From: Rutidosis leptorrhynchoides
Lineage: Eukaryota > Streptophyta > Magnoliopsida > Asterales > Asteraceae
Direction: 5' to 3'
Length of the DNA stretch: 64,000 nucleotides
Assembly (NCBI RefSeq): GCF_046630445.1
Contig: NC_092340.1
Coordinates: forward strand, 24,564,001-24,628,000
Under the pieces are notes generated by a model. The model did no database searches. It was not told where the DNA came from and saw only the letters and a program-made list of their open reading frames with translations. The translations under genes and the position numbers were made by a program. This document shows, in pieces, positions 37,070-49,909 of the stretch (the first letter of the stretch is position 1; every line of letters begins with the position of its first letter).

Positions 37070-37236
37070 TGTAGAATCGATTTTAGGTCCACTATCATGC
37101 CCTACATATAAGCTCATGAGTCCCTCTTTTCTCTAAAATCAATTGGTGATAGAGAGATGTTCCCAAGTGTCTTATATGCATACATATTTTTCTTTCTACT
37201 TCTTATGTGGGACACCCTAAACAATTGGTATCAACA
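37070..37236 (-). repeat. TRIM right LTR (5' LTR in element sense)
   Basis: 167 bp, TGTAGAATCG...TATCAACA on the plus strand. Aligns with 28390-28418 joined to 36328 onward over the shared ATAAGCTCATGAG...GGGACACCCTAA block. Confidence 0.7.
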
Positions 37237-37539
37237 GTGAGGTTTGTAGCTTAAACTAGGATCGTGTTGTTCGTGGGATGAAACTGAATCTGGGACAAGA
37301 AATTGTTAGAATCATGCGGGTTTATTTTCTTGGGTGGTGGAAGAGCTTTTTGAGCAACTTGATCGGGAAAGTTGGAGTTGTCAAAGGCGTTGTTGATGGT
37401 GTCTACGAGGTTGTCGAGAATTGTTCGTGAAAAGAGACTAACTTGGGACAAGAGATCGGTAGAGCCCGTGGCCAGAGTTTGATTTCTTGGGTAGTGTGAA
37501 AGTTTCTTGGAACAAGTGTGATCGGGACGGTTTTTGAAG
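37237..37539. other. GC-richer flank of unknown origin
   Basis: Follows the TRIM and is cut by the LTR element at 37540. It has an imperfect internal duplication (TGGGACAAGA... near 37291 and again near 37443). The minus strand is open for about 95 codons, but I recognise no protein. Its continuation across the insertion is 52125-52397. Confidence 0.45.
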
Positions 37540-37748
37540 TATAACAACCCTCACTTTTCGACTTCCGATTTTACTAAAATACCTAGAGTTGTTATATACG
37601 AATAAATTTAACGTTGACCGAATAAACGTACGCTTAAAATAAATAATATAATTATAAATATTATAAATAAGGTTATGTTATATAATATAACATAATTACA
37701 TCAATGAATATATATAATATTTATATTACTTTTGTTATTTAGTTAATA

Positions 37749-40700
37749 TGTAGTGACCCGAACTTTTCCATGTTTATATATATTAATTGAGATTGATATT
37801 TACATGACTAAATGTTTCCAACGTGTTAAGCAATCAAACTTGTTAAGACTTGATTAATTGAAATAGGTTTCATATAGACAATTGACCACCCAAGTTGACC
37901 GGTGATTCACGAACGTTAAAACTTGTAAAAACTATACGATGACATATATATGGTTATATATATAGTTAACATGATTTTATTATAAGTAAGTATCTCATTA
38001 GGTGTTTTAACAATGAGTTATATACATAAAAATGAGTCTATTAAATTAAGAAACTCGAAAACGATATATATAACGATTATCGTTATAACAACGTCTTACT
38101 AGGTACATATGAATCATATTAAGATATTGATACACTTGATTAATTATGCTAAATGATAAGTAAATATATCAGTAAGTGTATTAACAATGAACTACATATG
38201 TAAAAATAAGACTACTAACTTAATGATTTCGAAACGAGTCATATATGTAACGATTATCGTTGTAATGACATTTAACAGTATATATATCATACTAAGATAT
38301 ATTATATATCATAATATCATGATAATGTAATAATTTAACATCTCATTTGATATAATAAACAATGGGTTAACAACATTTAACAAGATCGTTAACCTAAAGG
38401 TTTCAAAATAACATTTACATGTAACGACTAACGATGACTTAACGACTCAGTTAAAATGTATATACATGTAGTGTTTTAATATGTATTCATACACTTTTGA
38501 AAGACTTCAAGACACTTATCAAAATACTTCTACTTGACAAAAATTCTTACAATTACATCCTCGTTCAGTTTCATCAACAATTCTACTCGTATGCACCCGT
38601 ATTCGTACTCGTACAATACACAGCTTTTAGATGTATGTACTATTGGTATATACACTCCAATGATCAGCTCTTAGCAGCCCATGTGAGTCACCTAACACAT
38701 GTGGGAACCATCATTTGGCAACTAGCATGAAATATATCATAAAATTACAAAAATATGAGTAATCATTCATGACTTATTTACATGAAAACAAAATTACATA
38801 TCCTTTATATCTAATCCATATACCAACGACCAAAAACACCTACAAACACTTTCATTCTTCAATTTTCTTCATCTAACTGATCTCTCTCAAGTTCCATCTT
38901 CAAGTTCTAAGTGTTATTCATAAATTCCATAAGTATAGTTTCATAAAAATCAAGAATACTTCCAAGTTTGCAAGTCTACTTCCAAGCTTTCTAATCCATT
39001 CCAAGTAATCATCTAAGATCAAGGAACCTTTTTTATTTACAGTAGGTTATCTTTCTAATTCAAGGTAATATTCATATTCAAACTTTGATTCAATTTCTAC
39101 AACTATAACAATCTTATTTCGAGTGAAAATCTTACTTGAACTGTTTTCGTGTCATGATTCTGTTTCAAGAACTTTCAAGCCATCCAAGGATCCTTTGAAG
39201 CTATATCCATATTTCTCATTTCCAGTAGTTTTATCCAGAAAACTTGAGGTAGTAATGATGTTCATAACATCATTCGATTCATACATATAAAGCTATCTTA
39301 TTCGAAGGTTTAAACTTGTAATCACTAGAACATAGTTTAGTTAATTCTAAACTTGTTCGCAAACAAAAGTTAATCCTTCTAACTTGACTTTTAAAATCAA
39401 CTAAACACATTTTCTATATCTATATGATATGCTAACTTAATGATTTAAAACCTGGAAACACGATGAACACCATAAAATCGGATATACGCCGTCATAGTGA
39501 AACCGGGGGCTGTTTTGGTTTGGATAATTAAAATCTATGATAAACTTTGATTTAAAAGTTTTTCTTCTGGGAAAATGATTTTTCATATGAACATGAAACT
39601 ATATCCAAAAATCAAGGTTAAACTCAAAGTGGAAGTATGTTTTCTAAAATGGTCATCTAGACGTCGTTCTTTCGACTGAAATGACTACCTTTACAAAAAC
39701 CACTTGTAACTTATATTTCCGACTATAAACCTATATTTTTTCTGTTTAGATTCATAAAATAGAGTATAATATGAAACCATAGTAATTTGATTCACTCAAA
39801 ACGGATTTAAAATGAAGAAGTTATGGGTAAAACAAGATTGGATATTTTTGATCTTTTTAGCTACGGGAAATGTTTAACAAATCTATACAAATCATATCCT
39901 AGCTAACTTATATTGTATTATACATGTATTCTAATATATTATGTAATCTTGGGATACCATAGACACGTATGCAAATGTTTTGACATATCATATCGACCCA
40001 TGTATATATATTATTTGGAACAACCATAGACACTCTATATGCAGTAATGTTGGAGTTAGCTATACAGGGTTGAGGTTGATTCCAAAAATATATATACTTT
40101 GAGTTTTGATCTAGCCTGAGACGTGTATACACTGGGTCGTGGATTGATTCAAGATAATATATATCGATTTATTTCTGTACATCTAACTGTGGACAACTAG
40201 TTGTAGGTTATTAACGAGGACAGCTGACTTAATACACTCAAATCTTTAAAACATAATGAAAATGGTTGTAATTATATTTTGATCATACTTTGATATATAT
40301 GTACATATTTGTATAGGTTCGTGAATCGATCCGTGGCCAAGTCTTATTTTCGAGGAAGGAAATATCTGTGAAAGTGAGTTATAGTCCCACTTTTAAAATC
40401 TAATATTTTTGGGATGAGAATACATGCAGGTTTTATAAATGATTTACAAAATAGACACAAGTACGTGAAACTACATTCTATGGTTGAATTATCTAAATCG
40501 AATATGCCCCTTTTTATTGAGTCTGGTAATCTAAGAATTAGGGAACAGACACCCTAATTGACGCGAATCCTAAAGATAGATCTATTGGGCCTAACAAACC
40601 TCATCCAAAGTACCGGATGCTTTAGTACTTCGAAATTTATATCATATCCGAAGGGTGTCCCGGAATGATGGGGATATTCTTATATATGCATCTTGTTAAT

Positions 40701-40960
40701 GTCGGTTACCAGGTATTCACCATATGAATGATTTTTATCTCTATGTATGGGATATTCTTATATATGCATTTTGTATATTTAGATTATCATTATTTGATAA
40801 TCTACGTAATGTTTTTAAAACCTTTATTGATAAAATAAAGGTTATGGTTGTTTTAAAAATGAATGCAGTCTTTAAAAAAACGTCTCATATAGAGGTCAAA
40901 ACCTCGCAACGAAATCAATTAATATGAAACGTTTATAATCAATATGAACGGGACATTTCA
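37749..40960 (+). mobile_element. Solo LTR, 3.2 kb, nested in the LARD LTR
   Basis: Starts TGTAGTGACCCGAAC and ends GAACGGGACATTTCA, with the exact 5-bp duplication TAATA (37744-37748 and 40961-40965). The other LARD LTR (near 48685) reads straight through the empty site. No primer site, purine tract or coding part lies within, so a solo LTR left by recombination is the simplest reading. Its last 800 bp are related, inverted, to 60706-61690. Confidence 0.85.
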
Positions 40961-41189
40961 TAATAGAATATATAATTAACTAAATAATAAATAATATTAT
41001 AACATTTATAAAATTAATAAAAACTATAAAGTAATAATCATAAATTTTAATTTTAATTATAAAAACCGAATATAATAATAATTTTTATATAAAATTCGTA
41101 TTTAATAATTAAACAAAAATAAAAATAAAATGTTAAATGTTCTTAGAAATGTATTAAACGATTTTTAGAATTTAAAAAAAAAAATCAAA

Positions 41190-41690
41190 ACTAGATCTAC
41201 TTTTAATAAATAAATACAAAGATACAAACTACTTTTTCTTATTTTAACTTTTAAGATCTGCTTTTAATAAAGATACAAACTACTTTTTCTTATTTTAACT
41301 TTTAAGATTTACTTTTAATAAAAATACAAACTACTTTTTCTTATTTTAACTTTTAAGATCTACTTTTAATAAAGATACAAACTACTTTTTCTTATTTTAA
41401 CTTTTAAGATTTACTTTTAATAAAAATACAAACTACTTTTTCTTATTTTAACTTTTAAGATCTACTTTTAATAAATAAATATAAAGATAGAAACTAACTT
41501 TTCTTATTTTAACTTTTGAGATTTACTTTTAATAAAAATACAAACTACTTTTTCTTATTTTAACTTTTAAGATCTACTTTTAATAAATAAATACAAAGAT
41601 ACAAACTACTTTTTCTTATTTTAACTTTTAGATCTACTTTTAATAAATAAAAAAAGATAAAAATTACTTTTCCTAATTTTAATTAGTAAC
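41190..41690 (+). repeat. Tandem array in left LARD LTR, about nine units of 50-62 bp
   Basis: Units of the form GATCTACTTTTAATAAA...ACTACTTTTTCTTATTTTAACTTTTAA, with two length classes differing by a short AAATAAATACA insert. The array recurs at the same place in the right LTR. Confidence 0.85.
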
Positions 41691-44331
41691 ATGCCAAAAA
41701 TAACTAGACATGTATATATTTTTTTTTTAAACCCATTTGCAAATTAACTAGGAATTCTTTTTATTTTTTTATTATTTCTTTATCAATTTTTCCAACTATA
41801 AATACTACACTCAATCTTCACAAATTTTGCCACAAAAAAATTAGAGAACCTTCAAAATCCTCTGGAGAAATATTGTAAGTTCTCTACATTTTTTTATTTT
41901 ATTTTATACTTTTTTATTTATTTTATTGTACTAGCCGATATTAATTATAGAAAATATATAAAAATTATAACAAAATCAAGTAAACACTTGATAATTAGTA
42001 TTAACTATTATGTTAGATATAAAAATTATTTTCATGAATTATATGTACGGATTTAATATTTTTTATTTAAAAACGAATTTTAAAATATATATATCATATA
42101 CGGATTATATATATATAACAAAATAAATCAATAGAAAATATTGTAGATACTTAAAATGTGTAAAGATAATTTTCGCAGGTCATATATAACATAAAAGTAA
42201 TTGTAGAATCGAAATTGTAATTTATTTACTATTTTATATATTTATTCTCTAAATTTTTATCGGTAACTATTATATATATGTATATAAAAATAGAATTAAT
42301 TAATGTAAACTATTTGGAACTGTAAAAATGAATATAAAATAGTTATAAACTCTTAAGAAAGTTATAAAAATGATTTTTTAGAATTTTTGGATTATTATTT
42401 ATAATTAATTTTGATTATATATTAAAAGATATATAAAATTCGTAATAAATATGTTTATCATCAATAAAAATACATACATAATTTTTTCAGTTTATTAAAC
42501 ATATAGAAGCCTGAGAAAATTATAAACTAATTTACTTAAGTCGATTTGGTATTTATTACATAATTAATTTTGATTTAATGTAAACTAAGAACAATATTAG
42601 AAATAAATACTAAAACGTGATAAAAATATTTTATAAAATTTTCGTATGTTTATTAAGATTAGTAGATACTGATAAAAATATAAAATATAATTTTAAACTC
42701 GTTTACCTATTTTTTTGTATTTTAAGTATTAAACGATTATTGAAAATAATAATTAATACATAAAAAAATAGTAATATTGTATAGATTATTTTATAAAATT
42801 TTGTACAAATTATCTACTGATTTGAAGTCAATAAAATATTAATTAGAATTATTAGATGATTTATTGATATATAAATTTGAATTTAGATAATTTATAAATA
42901 TAAATTTCGATATATATAATAAATATAACATTTATATTAATCAAATAATAGTATGTAAATTTAAGATCTATAATAAATATGTAAGACATAATTATTATAT
43001 ATTTAACCTATTTACATAATTAAACTTATATTACTTTGTTATAAGATTAATTTTAAAATAAATTAATAATGATAATACATTAATAATATTAAATATATTC
43101 AAACTTAATATAATATATATATACTGTATAAGTAAATTATATCAATATGTCGTATTTATATACGCACATAACATGAAGGTTATAATCTAAAGATACCGTG
43201 CACTATATACAAACTTCATCGCTACTTACAGTCGTAAGTGAATGATGTCTAGGTTGCCATTTATGGGTAAGCTTGTGGATCTCGAATGCCATGACTTAGA
43301 TTCTGGTCAAGAGTCCTGGGCCCCTGGTTACATCTGGTCATTCCTGACTTATTTGATAGCAACGAAGTTTGAGTAAAGTAGTACAACGTCTTACTAATGA
43401 ATATAACCTGAACTTATAAACTTTCCATAAGTTGAAACCTTCCTATTTTGGACTGTCACTATTAATATAATTCATTATATTAATAAACATACACTTGGTC
43501 TATTAGACATTTACTGATCGAACGTTATACCTCTAGGTTGATATCCCGGTCACTTACTTGCTTTACTTTCCTTTCTTGCGTGGAATACTTCAACTGCTAT
43601 TTAAGGTGATTTTCATAGCCCCACTTTTAATATTTTTTAAACTGTTTATAACTTTTGGGGTGAGACACATGCTTGCTTTATAACTGTTTTACGTTTAGAC
43701 AGAAGTACTCAAATGTTATTATGCTGTCATGCTTTGATTCATGCAAATCCTCACCGTAATATCGTCAATTGCTGCATATAAAAGGAAAACTTAATTATTG
43801 TGAATAGGCCTATTGAGAGTAACGTCTCTAACCATTTGACCGTTGGTCTTTGGTTACATAATAATGATTCAACGGCACTGAATAACAATGTGCCACGAGG
43901 TAACTTTTGTTTAGTCGCGATATTACAAACTTCAGCAACACTTTTAGATTGATATGTTTGGTATCAATCAACTTTAAACTAAATCTTGTGGTCTAATGCA
44001 TATTATATAAACCTATGAATTTTACTCAACCTTTTTGGTTGACACTTTAAGCATGTTTTGTCTCAGGTGACGAATAAGATGATTGCCATGAGTGCTACTT
44101 GATGAATTGAATGCTGCTACATGGAGTCTTCATTTCATTGCATTTACTTTGCATTAAGACTATTATTATTATTTCAGTTTGAATTTGATGTAAAACTTTT
44201 AATGCTTCCGCTGTTTTATTAATAAATGTTTTATTAAAAACGTCTCATTTAAAGTCGTTATCATTTATACAACTGTGTTATGATATGAATGGTCACAAAT
44301 ACCCCTGACCCTATTTGGGGGTGTGACAGAG

Positions 44332-44343
44332 TGGTATCAGAGC
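44332..44343 (+). other. LARD primer binding site
   Basis: TGGTATCAGAGC, three bases after the LTR end; an exact Met-tRNA primer site. Confidence 0.9.
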
Positions 44344-47300
44344 AGAGTTGTTGTAGAGAACCAGGATTGCATTTTATGTGTGCCTTTTACAATTAGGTAC
44401 CTTAGCAATATAGGACTACAACTTTCCTTGACCATAGTGCCTTTAATTGTTGCCTTTAATTGTTAAATGCTACACTATACTTTAGAAACTTTACTTATCT
44501 TAGAATGCCAAGCCAATCTAAGAATTTTCCTAAGTACTATCCAATTACGCCACCGCATTTAAATGCGACACCATGATTTCTAAAATTCTTGACATTCCTA
44601 TGTCATCTATCATGGTTTTGTGTATTACATATGTATTACATGAAATATTATCCATAATTTTTAAAACTCCTATATTTGTTACTACTCACACTCAAACGTA
44701 TGTAACTCCCTGTTATATCACGTACCTATATGCCTTATGCCTTTATGCATCGGTTTGTGAACCGGAAAATGTCATTGGGTTATCACAGTATACGAATTGA
44801 AAGTCTTTAATCAAAAGATTATTAGATTACATACTTATCACTTTATGATCTCGACACATCATATCTTATTATATCTTATCGTATCTATCCCAATAGACTT
44901 TGTCAAACACTTTTCCTAAATTCCCTCCGTAAATTACAGAAATCTTTTTGCTATATACACGTATTCAAGGAGACAGATATATCATCCAACATTCAACACT
45001 AATCTCATATCGAAACCCTTATCCGATCACATAATATGGATTTCTCATCTGATTCCTCAAGCTCCAATGGCAGCGTAATCGGAATGAACCAACCAATCAG
45101 CCATCATCTATTTTGGATGAATTGGGGATGAGTTCGTAGTAAACTTAATCAATGGAGACAAGAATAAGGTGATCCCTTCCACCAACCGAATTCACCTCTT
45201 GGTGAAGAACCTGAAGCACTTACCGGCAAACCCGTTCGAAACACTATTTTCACTCTCATTTCCAGGATATCCAGTCACGAATATATAATATCTAAAATTC
45301 TAGATCTTATTCATCCCCTTGTCCGAACTGCCAATCATCCCGGAATAGTAGAAGAAGCCAATGAGCTTCGCGCTCGAGTGGTGGCTCTGGAGAATATGGT
45401 GCGAATTCTACAAGCATCAGCAGCACCAGCGGCATAACCAGCACCACCAGTACCATCAGCATCACCACCAACAACATCAGCTTCACCAACAATAACATCC
45501 GCATCTCACGCCTCAACATCACACTCAGTATCTCGGATATCAACATCATACGCCCCATAGATACCAAGGAATATTAGTAATAATGAGTTAAGATGTATTG
45601 ACTCATTCTTCCTGAAGAATTATATATGTATACTTTATATATATATAGTTTGAAACAATAATAAACCTTTTCATACTAAGCTATTACGTGTGAATCTTAA
45701 CTAGTATGTACTACTTGGTTAATTCATATCGCTAATATGCTATGATGTACCTCCTTCGTTAATGACTTAACAATCATTAATCACTGATTCAGCACAATAA
45801 ACTCCATTTCATAATAAACTAAGTGTATTATTCAAATACATGTTTGATTGTATACTTTCATTTTCAATGTACTCGAAACTTTTTAGAAAACATCATTCGT
45901 GTCTTGCGAATTTCACAAGAATTCCACGAGCACCAACTTCATATACCAAAGTATATCAACAATAATGAACGATGAAGTATTGATTCATAACTTCATTAGT
46001 GAAATATTCCGCGACAAATATGAAATCTCTATGGTTTTGGAGATTATTTATTCTCGTTTCAACCGTAAATCAAACGAGTTTAATCTTATATTAACTCATT
46101 AAACCCATGATTACATCTGAAAAATATATATATGAACGTATATCTTCATAAAGATTGTAATTCTTTTGTACAAACTGTTAATTGTGAAAATATTTTAACG
46201 GGTAGGTAAAACCCGAGAAATATTTATATCTCACTTTAATATGTTACATTGTACATTCTCCAATTCTGATTCAATAATCAGTAACTATACTACTTACATC
46301 CACATATGTATCCGTTCACCTTTTGCATACAAATTCAATTACATATTCTGACATATCAGAATCCAAGAAAAGCTTTAGCAGATGTTATCTTCCTAAAGAT
46401 CACTACATTCATGAATTATATTCATTCATATTCTATGATGAATTATCACATCAACCCACCAAAATTATCATTCATTACTTTTGAAATCGACAACGCCTAT
46501 TCATCAACCATTAGATCCGTTGACGATCACAATCAGCATTTAATCATCTAAAAACGAAATTTCTTGAAACCATCTCAAATTGATAACCGATGATTCAAAT
46601 ATGGCTGCATTAAATGCAGAGGAAACAGCAAAATTGTAGAAGGTCTTAATGGCCAAAAGTTTAATAATAAAGAATGGTACATTGGAAAAGCTCAAAAGAA
46701 AATTTGGAACTAAAAAACGGATTGAGCTAACCATGGAGGAGACCAAGGACAAATACAAGGACCAAACCTTATATTCAAAGAATCCAGGTAATTCTGGATC
46801 CGATGAAATCTTTAGAGAATATCTTGCTCCGAAATCATGTTAAAAGCTTGCGGAAAATTTTTCTTCATCAACTTTCGAACTTAGAAATTCCAAAATATCA
46901 TTATAAATATCCTCTATATTTCCCATTATATCTTCATAACGATTCTTGTCCGCAATTAAGTATCTCTTTGCGATATCTTTATAAAGGAAAATTGTTTTAG
47001 TTTCTATATTCTGTAAAATCCAAGTTTAAATTATAAATGTTTTGAAGAAGTGTTGGGAATTGAAGCATGAGTTAGTATAATGTAATGACGTCAGGCCAAC
47101 GCGATTATATTACAGAAAGTCATGCTAAATTTTAATGGAAGATGATGATTCATAGACTTTATAATCATCATTTGCCATGTTACACGACTCTTACATTCTA
47201 TTTAACCTCTAAGCATATCAAGAAAATATTTTTCTTGATGATTCGGTCTTTTCTGGATATTCTGGGAATTTGACAAATCAAATCGTGCTATTACCTTTCC

Positions 47301-48468
47301 TTTCTACTTTATATATTATGATAATTCGAAACTTCATACCTAAAAATTATGGACCATTACTCGCTTTACTTAGAGTCGAGAAGAAAATAAAAAGGCAAAG
47401 AGCTCCGACATATAAGGGAAAATATAAAACCCAATAACGATACCGAAATTACAAACCGTGCATATCAATACGTATTGCAACGTAAAGACACAGGAGAATT
47501 AAAAACATTATAACCCCAAGGGCATAGTAGAAGTAAACAGATTCCTCTGGTGGTAAATGAAAAAGAAGGATGACTGCATATATGGTCAATATAATAACAA
47601 GTATCAATACGGGATTGAGCATATTAACAAATCTTTTGGAAGTACGAATTTAGGAAGAAAGTATAGAAGTGGTGAAGATAATGAAATGGAAGAAGCTAAT
47701 TTATAGCAAAATTTTAGACACAGCAAAAGAGGCAATTCACCGCATTTAACCAAAGAAATCTCAAAATTCCTTAATTACCGGAGAATCAAATCTTATGGAT
47801 TACGAAGATTTCCTTTAATCCCTTGAATTTCATAAATCAATCGTGACTATGTCAAAAGTTAAGGCGAACATTTAATTTTCTCATTCACTCTTTTACAATA
47901 GCTTCGTTTATACGCTTCCTATAATCAAATCGTTTTATCCATATTATTCAGTAGTGATAAAACTTTATTTTTTTCAACTTATATTCATCATTACAATATT
48001 CTTGTTGTAAACAATGATGATCTCTATCAAACTTCATGACTATAATTTTCTTGAACTACTCTCTGTTTTGTCTACCCTAATATTGTTTCATAAACACTCA
48101 AAGTTTTAAATAAGCTCAATACTATTCATAACACATTTCATGTGTTAAGTTTACTAAAATGCTCGTATAGCACCATCATCCCTTTTGAAGATAACCTAGT
48201 CAAATGACACTCTTATTAATCCTTTAGATAACCTCCGCATTAATGATAAAATGCACTTCATAGAGGAACCCATAGAGGTCATGGACCGATCTGCTAAACG
48301 CTTAAAACAAAGCACCATACCTATTGTTAAAATCCGTTGGAATTCACGACGTGGCCCCAAGTATACCTTGGAACGTGAAGACCAGATGAAACTAAAATAT
48401 CCCCATCTCTTCTCAACCACTGATGCATCCGAGAAGTCTACCTAAAACTTCGGGACGAAGTTTTTAAT
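44344..48468 (+). pseudogene. Decayed gag-pol interior of the LARD
   Basis: A fossil with many breaks. Recognisable scraps are a gag-like N-terminal piece around 45.0-45.6 kb (ELRARVVALENMVRILQ, followed by Ala/Pro/Ser-rich sequence) and a polyprotein C-terminal piece around 48.25-48.45 kb. Protease, reverse transcriptase and integrase cores are not recognisable, so most of pol is gone. Confidence 0.65.
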
Positions 48469-48481
48469 AACGGGGAGGTAC
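48469..48481 (+). other. LARD polypurine tract
   Basis: AACGGGGAGGTAC next to the right LTR. Confidence 0.75.
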
Positions 48482-49834
48482 TATAACAACCCTCACTTTT
48501 CGATTTCCAATTTTACAAAAATACCTAGAGTTGTTATATACGAATAAATTTAACGTTGACCGAATAAACGTACGCTTAAAATAAATAATATAATTATAAA
48601 TATTATAAATAAGGTTATGTTATATAATATAACATAATTACATCAATGAATATATATAATATTTATATTACTTTTGTTATTTATTTAATAGAATATATAA
48701 TTAACTAAATAATAAATAATATTATAACATTTTTAAAACTAATAAAAACTATAAAGTAATAATCATAAATTTTAATTTTAATTATAAAAACCGAATATAA
48801 TAATAATTTTTATATAAAATTCGTATTTAATAATTAAACAAAAATAGAAATAAAATGTTAAATGTTCTTAGAAATGTATTAAACGATTTTTAGAATTTAA
48901 AAAAAAAAGAAAATCAAAACTAGATCTACTTTTAATAAATAAATACAAAGATACAAACTACTTTTTCTTATTTTAACTTTTAAGATCTATTTTTAATAAA
49001 GATACCAACTACTTTTTCTTATTTTAACTTTTAAGATTTACTTTTAATAAAAATACAAACTACTTTTTCTTATTTTAACTTTTAAGATCTACTTTTAATA
49101 AAGATACAAACTACTTTTTCTTATTTTAACTTTTAATATTTACTTTTAATAAAAATACAAACTACTTTTTCTTATTTTAACTTTTAAGATCTACTTTTAA
49201 TAAATAAATACAAAGATACAAACTACTTTTTCTTATTTTAACTTTTAAGATTTACTTTTAATAAAAATACAAACTACTTTTTCTTATTTTAACTTTTAAG
49301 ATCTACTTTTAATAAATAAATACAAAGATACAAACTACTTTTTCTTATTTTAACTTTTAGATCTACTTTTAATAAATAAATAAAAAGATAAAAATTACTT
49401 TTCCTAATTTTAATTAGTAACATGTCAAAAATGACTAGACATGTATATTTTTTTTAAAACCTATTTTCAAATTAACTAGGAATTCTTTTTTATTTTTTTA
49501 TTATTTCTTTATCTATTTTTCCAACTATAAATACTACACTCAATCTTCACAAATTTCGCCACAAAAAAATTAGAGAACCTTCAAAATCCTCTGGAGAAAT
49601 ATTGTAAGTTCTCTACGTTTTTTTTTTTTTTATACATTTTTATTTATTTTATTGTACTAGCCGATATTAATTATAGAAAATATGAAACAATTATAACAAA
49701 ATCAAGTAAACACTTGATAATTAGTATTAACTATTATGTTAGATATAAAAATTAATTTCATGAATTATATGTACGGATTTAATATTTTTTTATTTAAAAA
49801 CGAATTTAAGAATATATATATATATCATATACGG

Positions 49835-49909
<75 letters not shown>

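Larger units (their letters stand above)
28390..37236 (-). mobile_element. TRIM retrotransposon, split by two later insertions
   Basis: With inserts removed this is a very small LTR element of about 520 bp: LTR, 189-bp interior, LTR. The left LTR is 28390-28418 plus the uninserted parts of 36328-36880; counting the later inserts out gives 167 bp, the same as the right LTR (37070-37236). Read on the minus strand, the primer site TGGTATCAGAG (about 37057-37067) follows the right LTR and a GGGGGTGAT purine tract precedes the left LTR. It has no coding capacity. Target duplications are not clear (GTGCA versus GTGAG). The left LTR holds the element at 28419-36322 and the hAT at 36408-36814. Confidence 0.7.
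37540..44328 (+). repeat. Left LTR of the LARD, split by a solo LTR
   Basis: About 3.57 kb once the 37749-40960 insert and one duplication are removed. Matches 48482-52119 along its whole length. AT-rich, with an internal tandem array. Confidence 0.88.

Noticed and set aside
37251-37547. 98-codon minus-strand frame as a host gene
   Set aside because: Its start lies in the LARD LTR, and the rest is a duplicated flank joined to TRIM-type sequence; no protein family recognised.
37749-40960. A large foldback DNA transposon
   Set aside because: The ends are partly inverted, but TG...CA termini, the 5-bp duplication and relation to LTRs of neighbouring elements favour a solo LTR.
45307-45567. 86-codon minus-strand frame rich in Leu, Met and Val
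   Set aside because: It is the reverse of the Ala/Pro/Ser-rich gag scrap of the LARD, low complexity and not a membrane protein.
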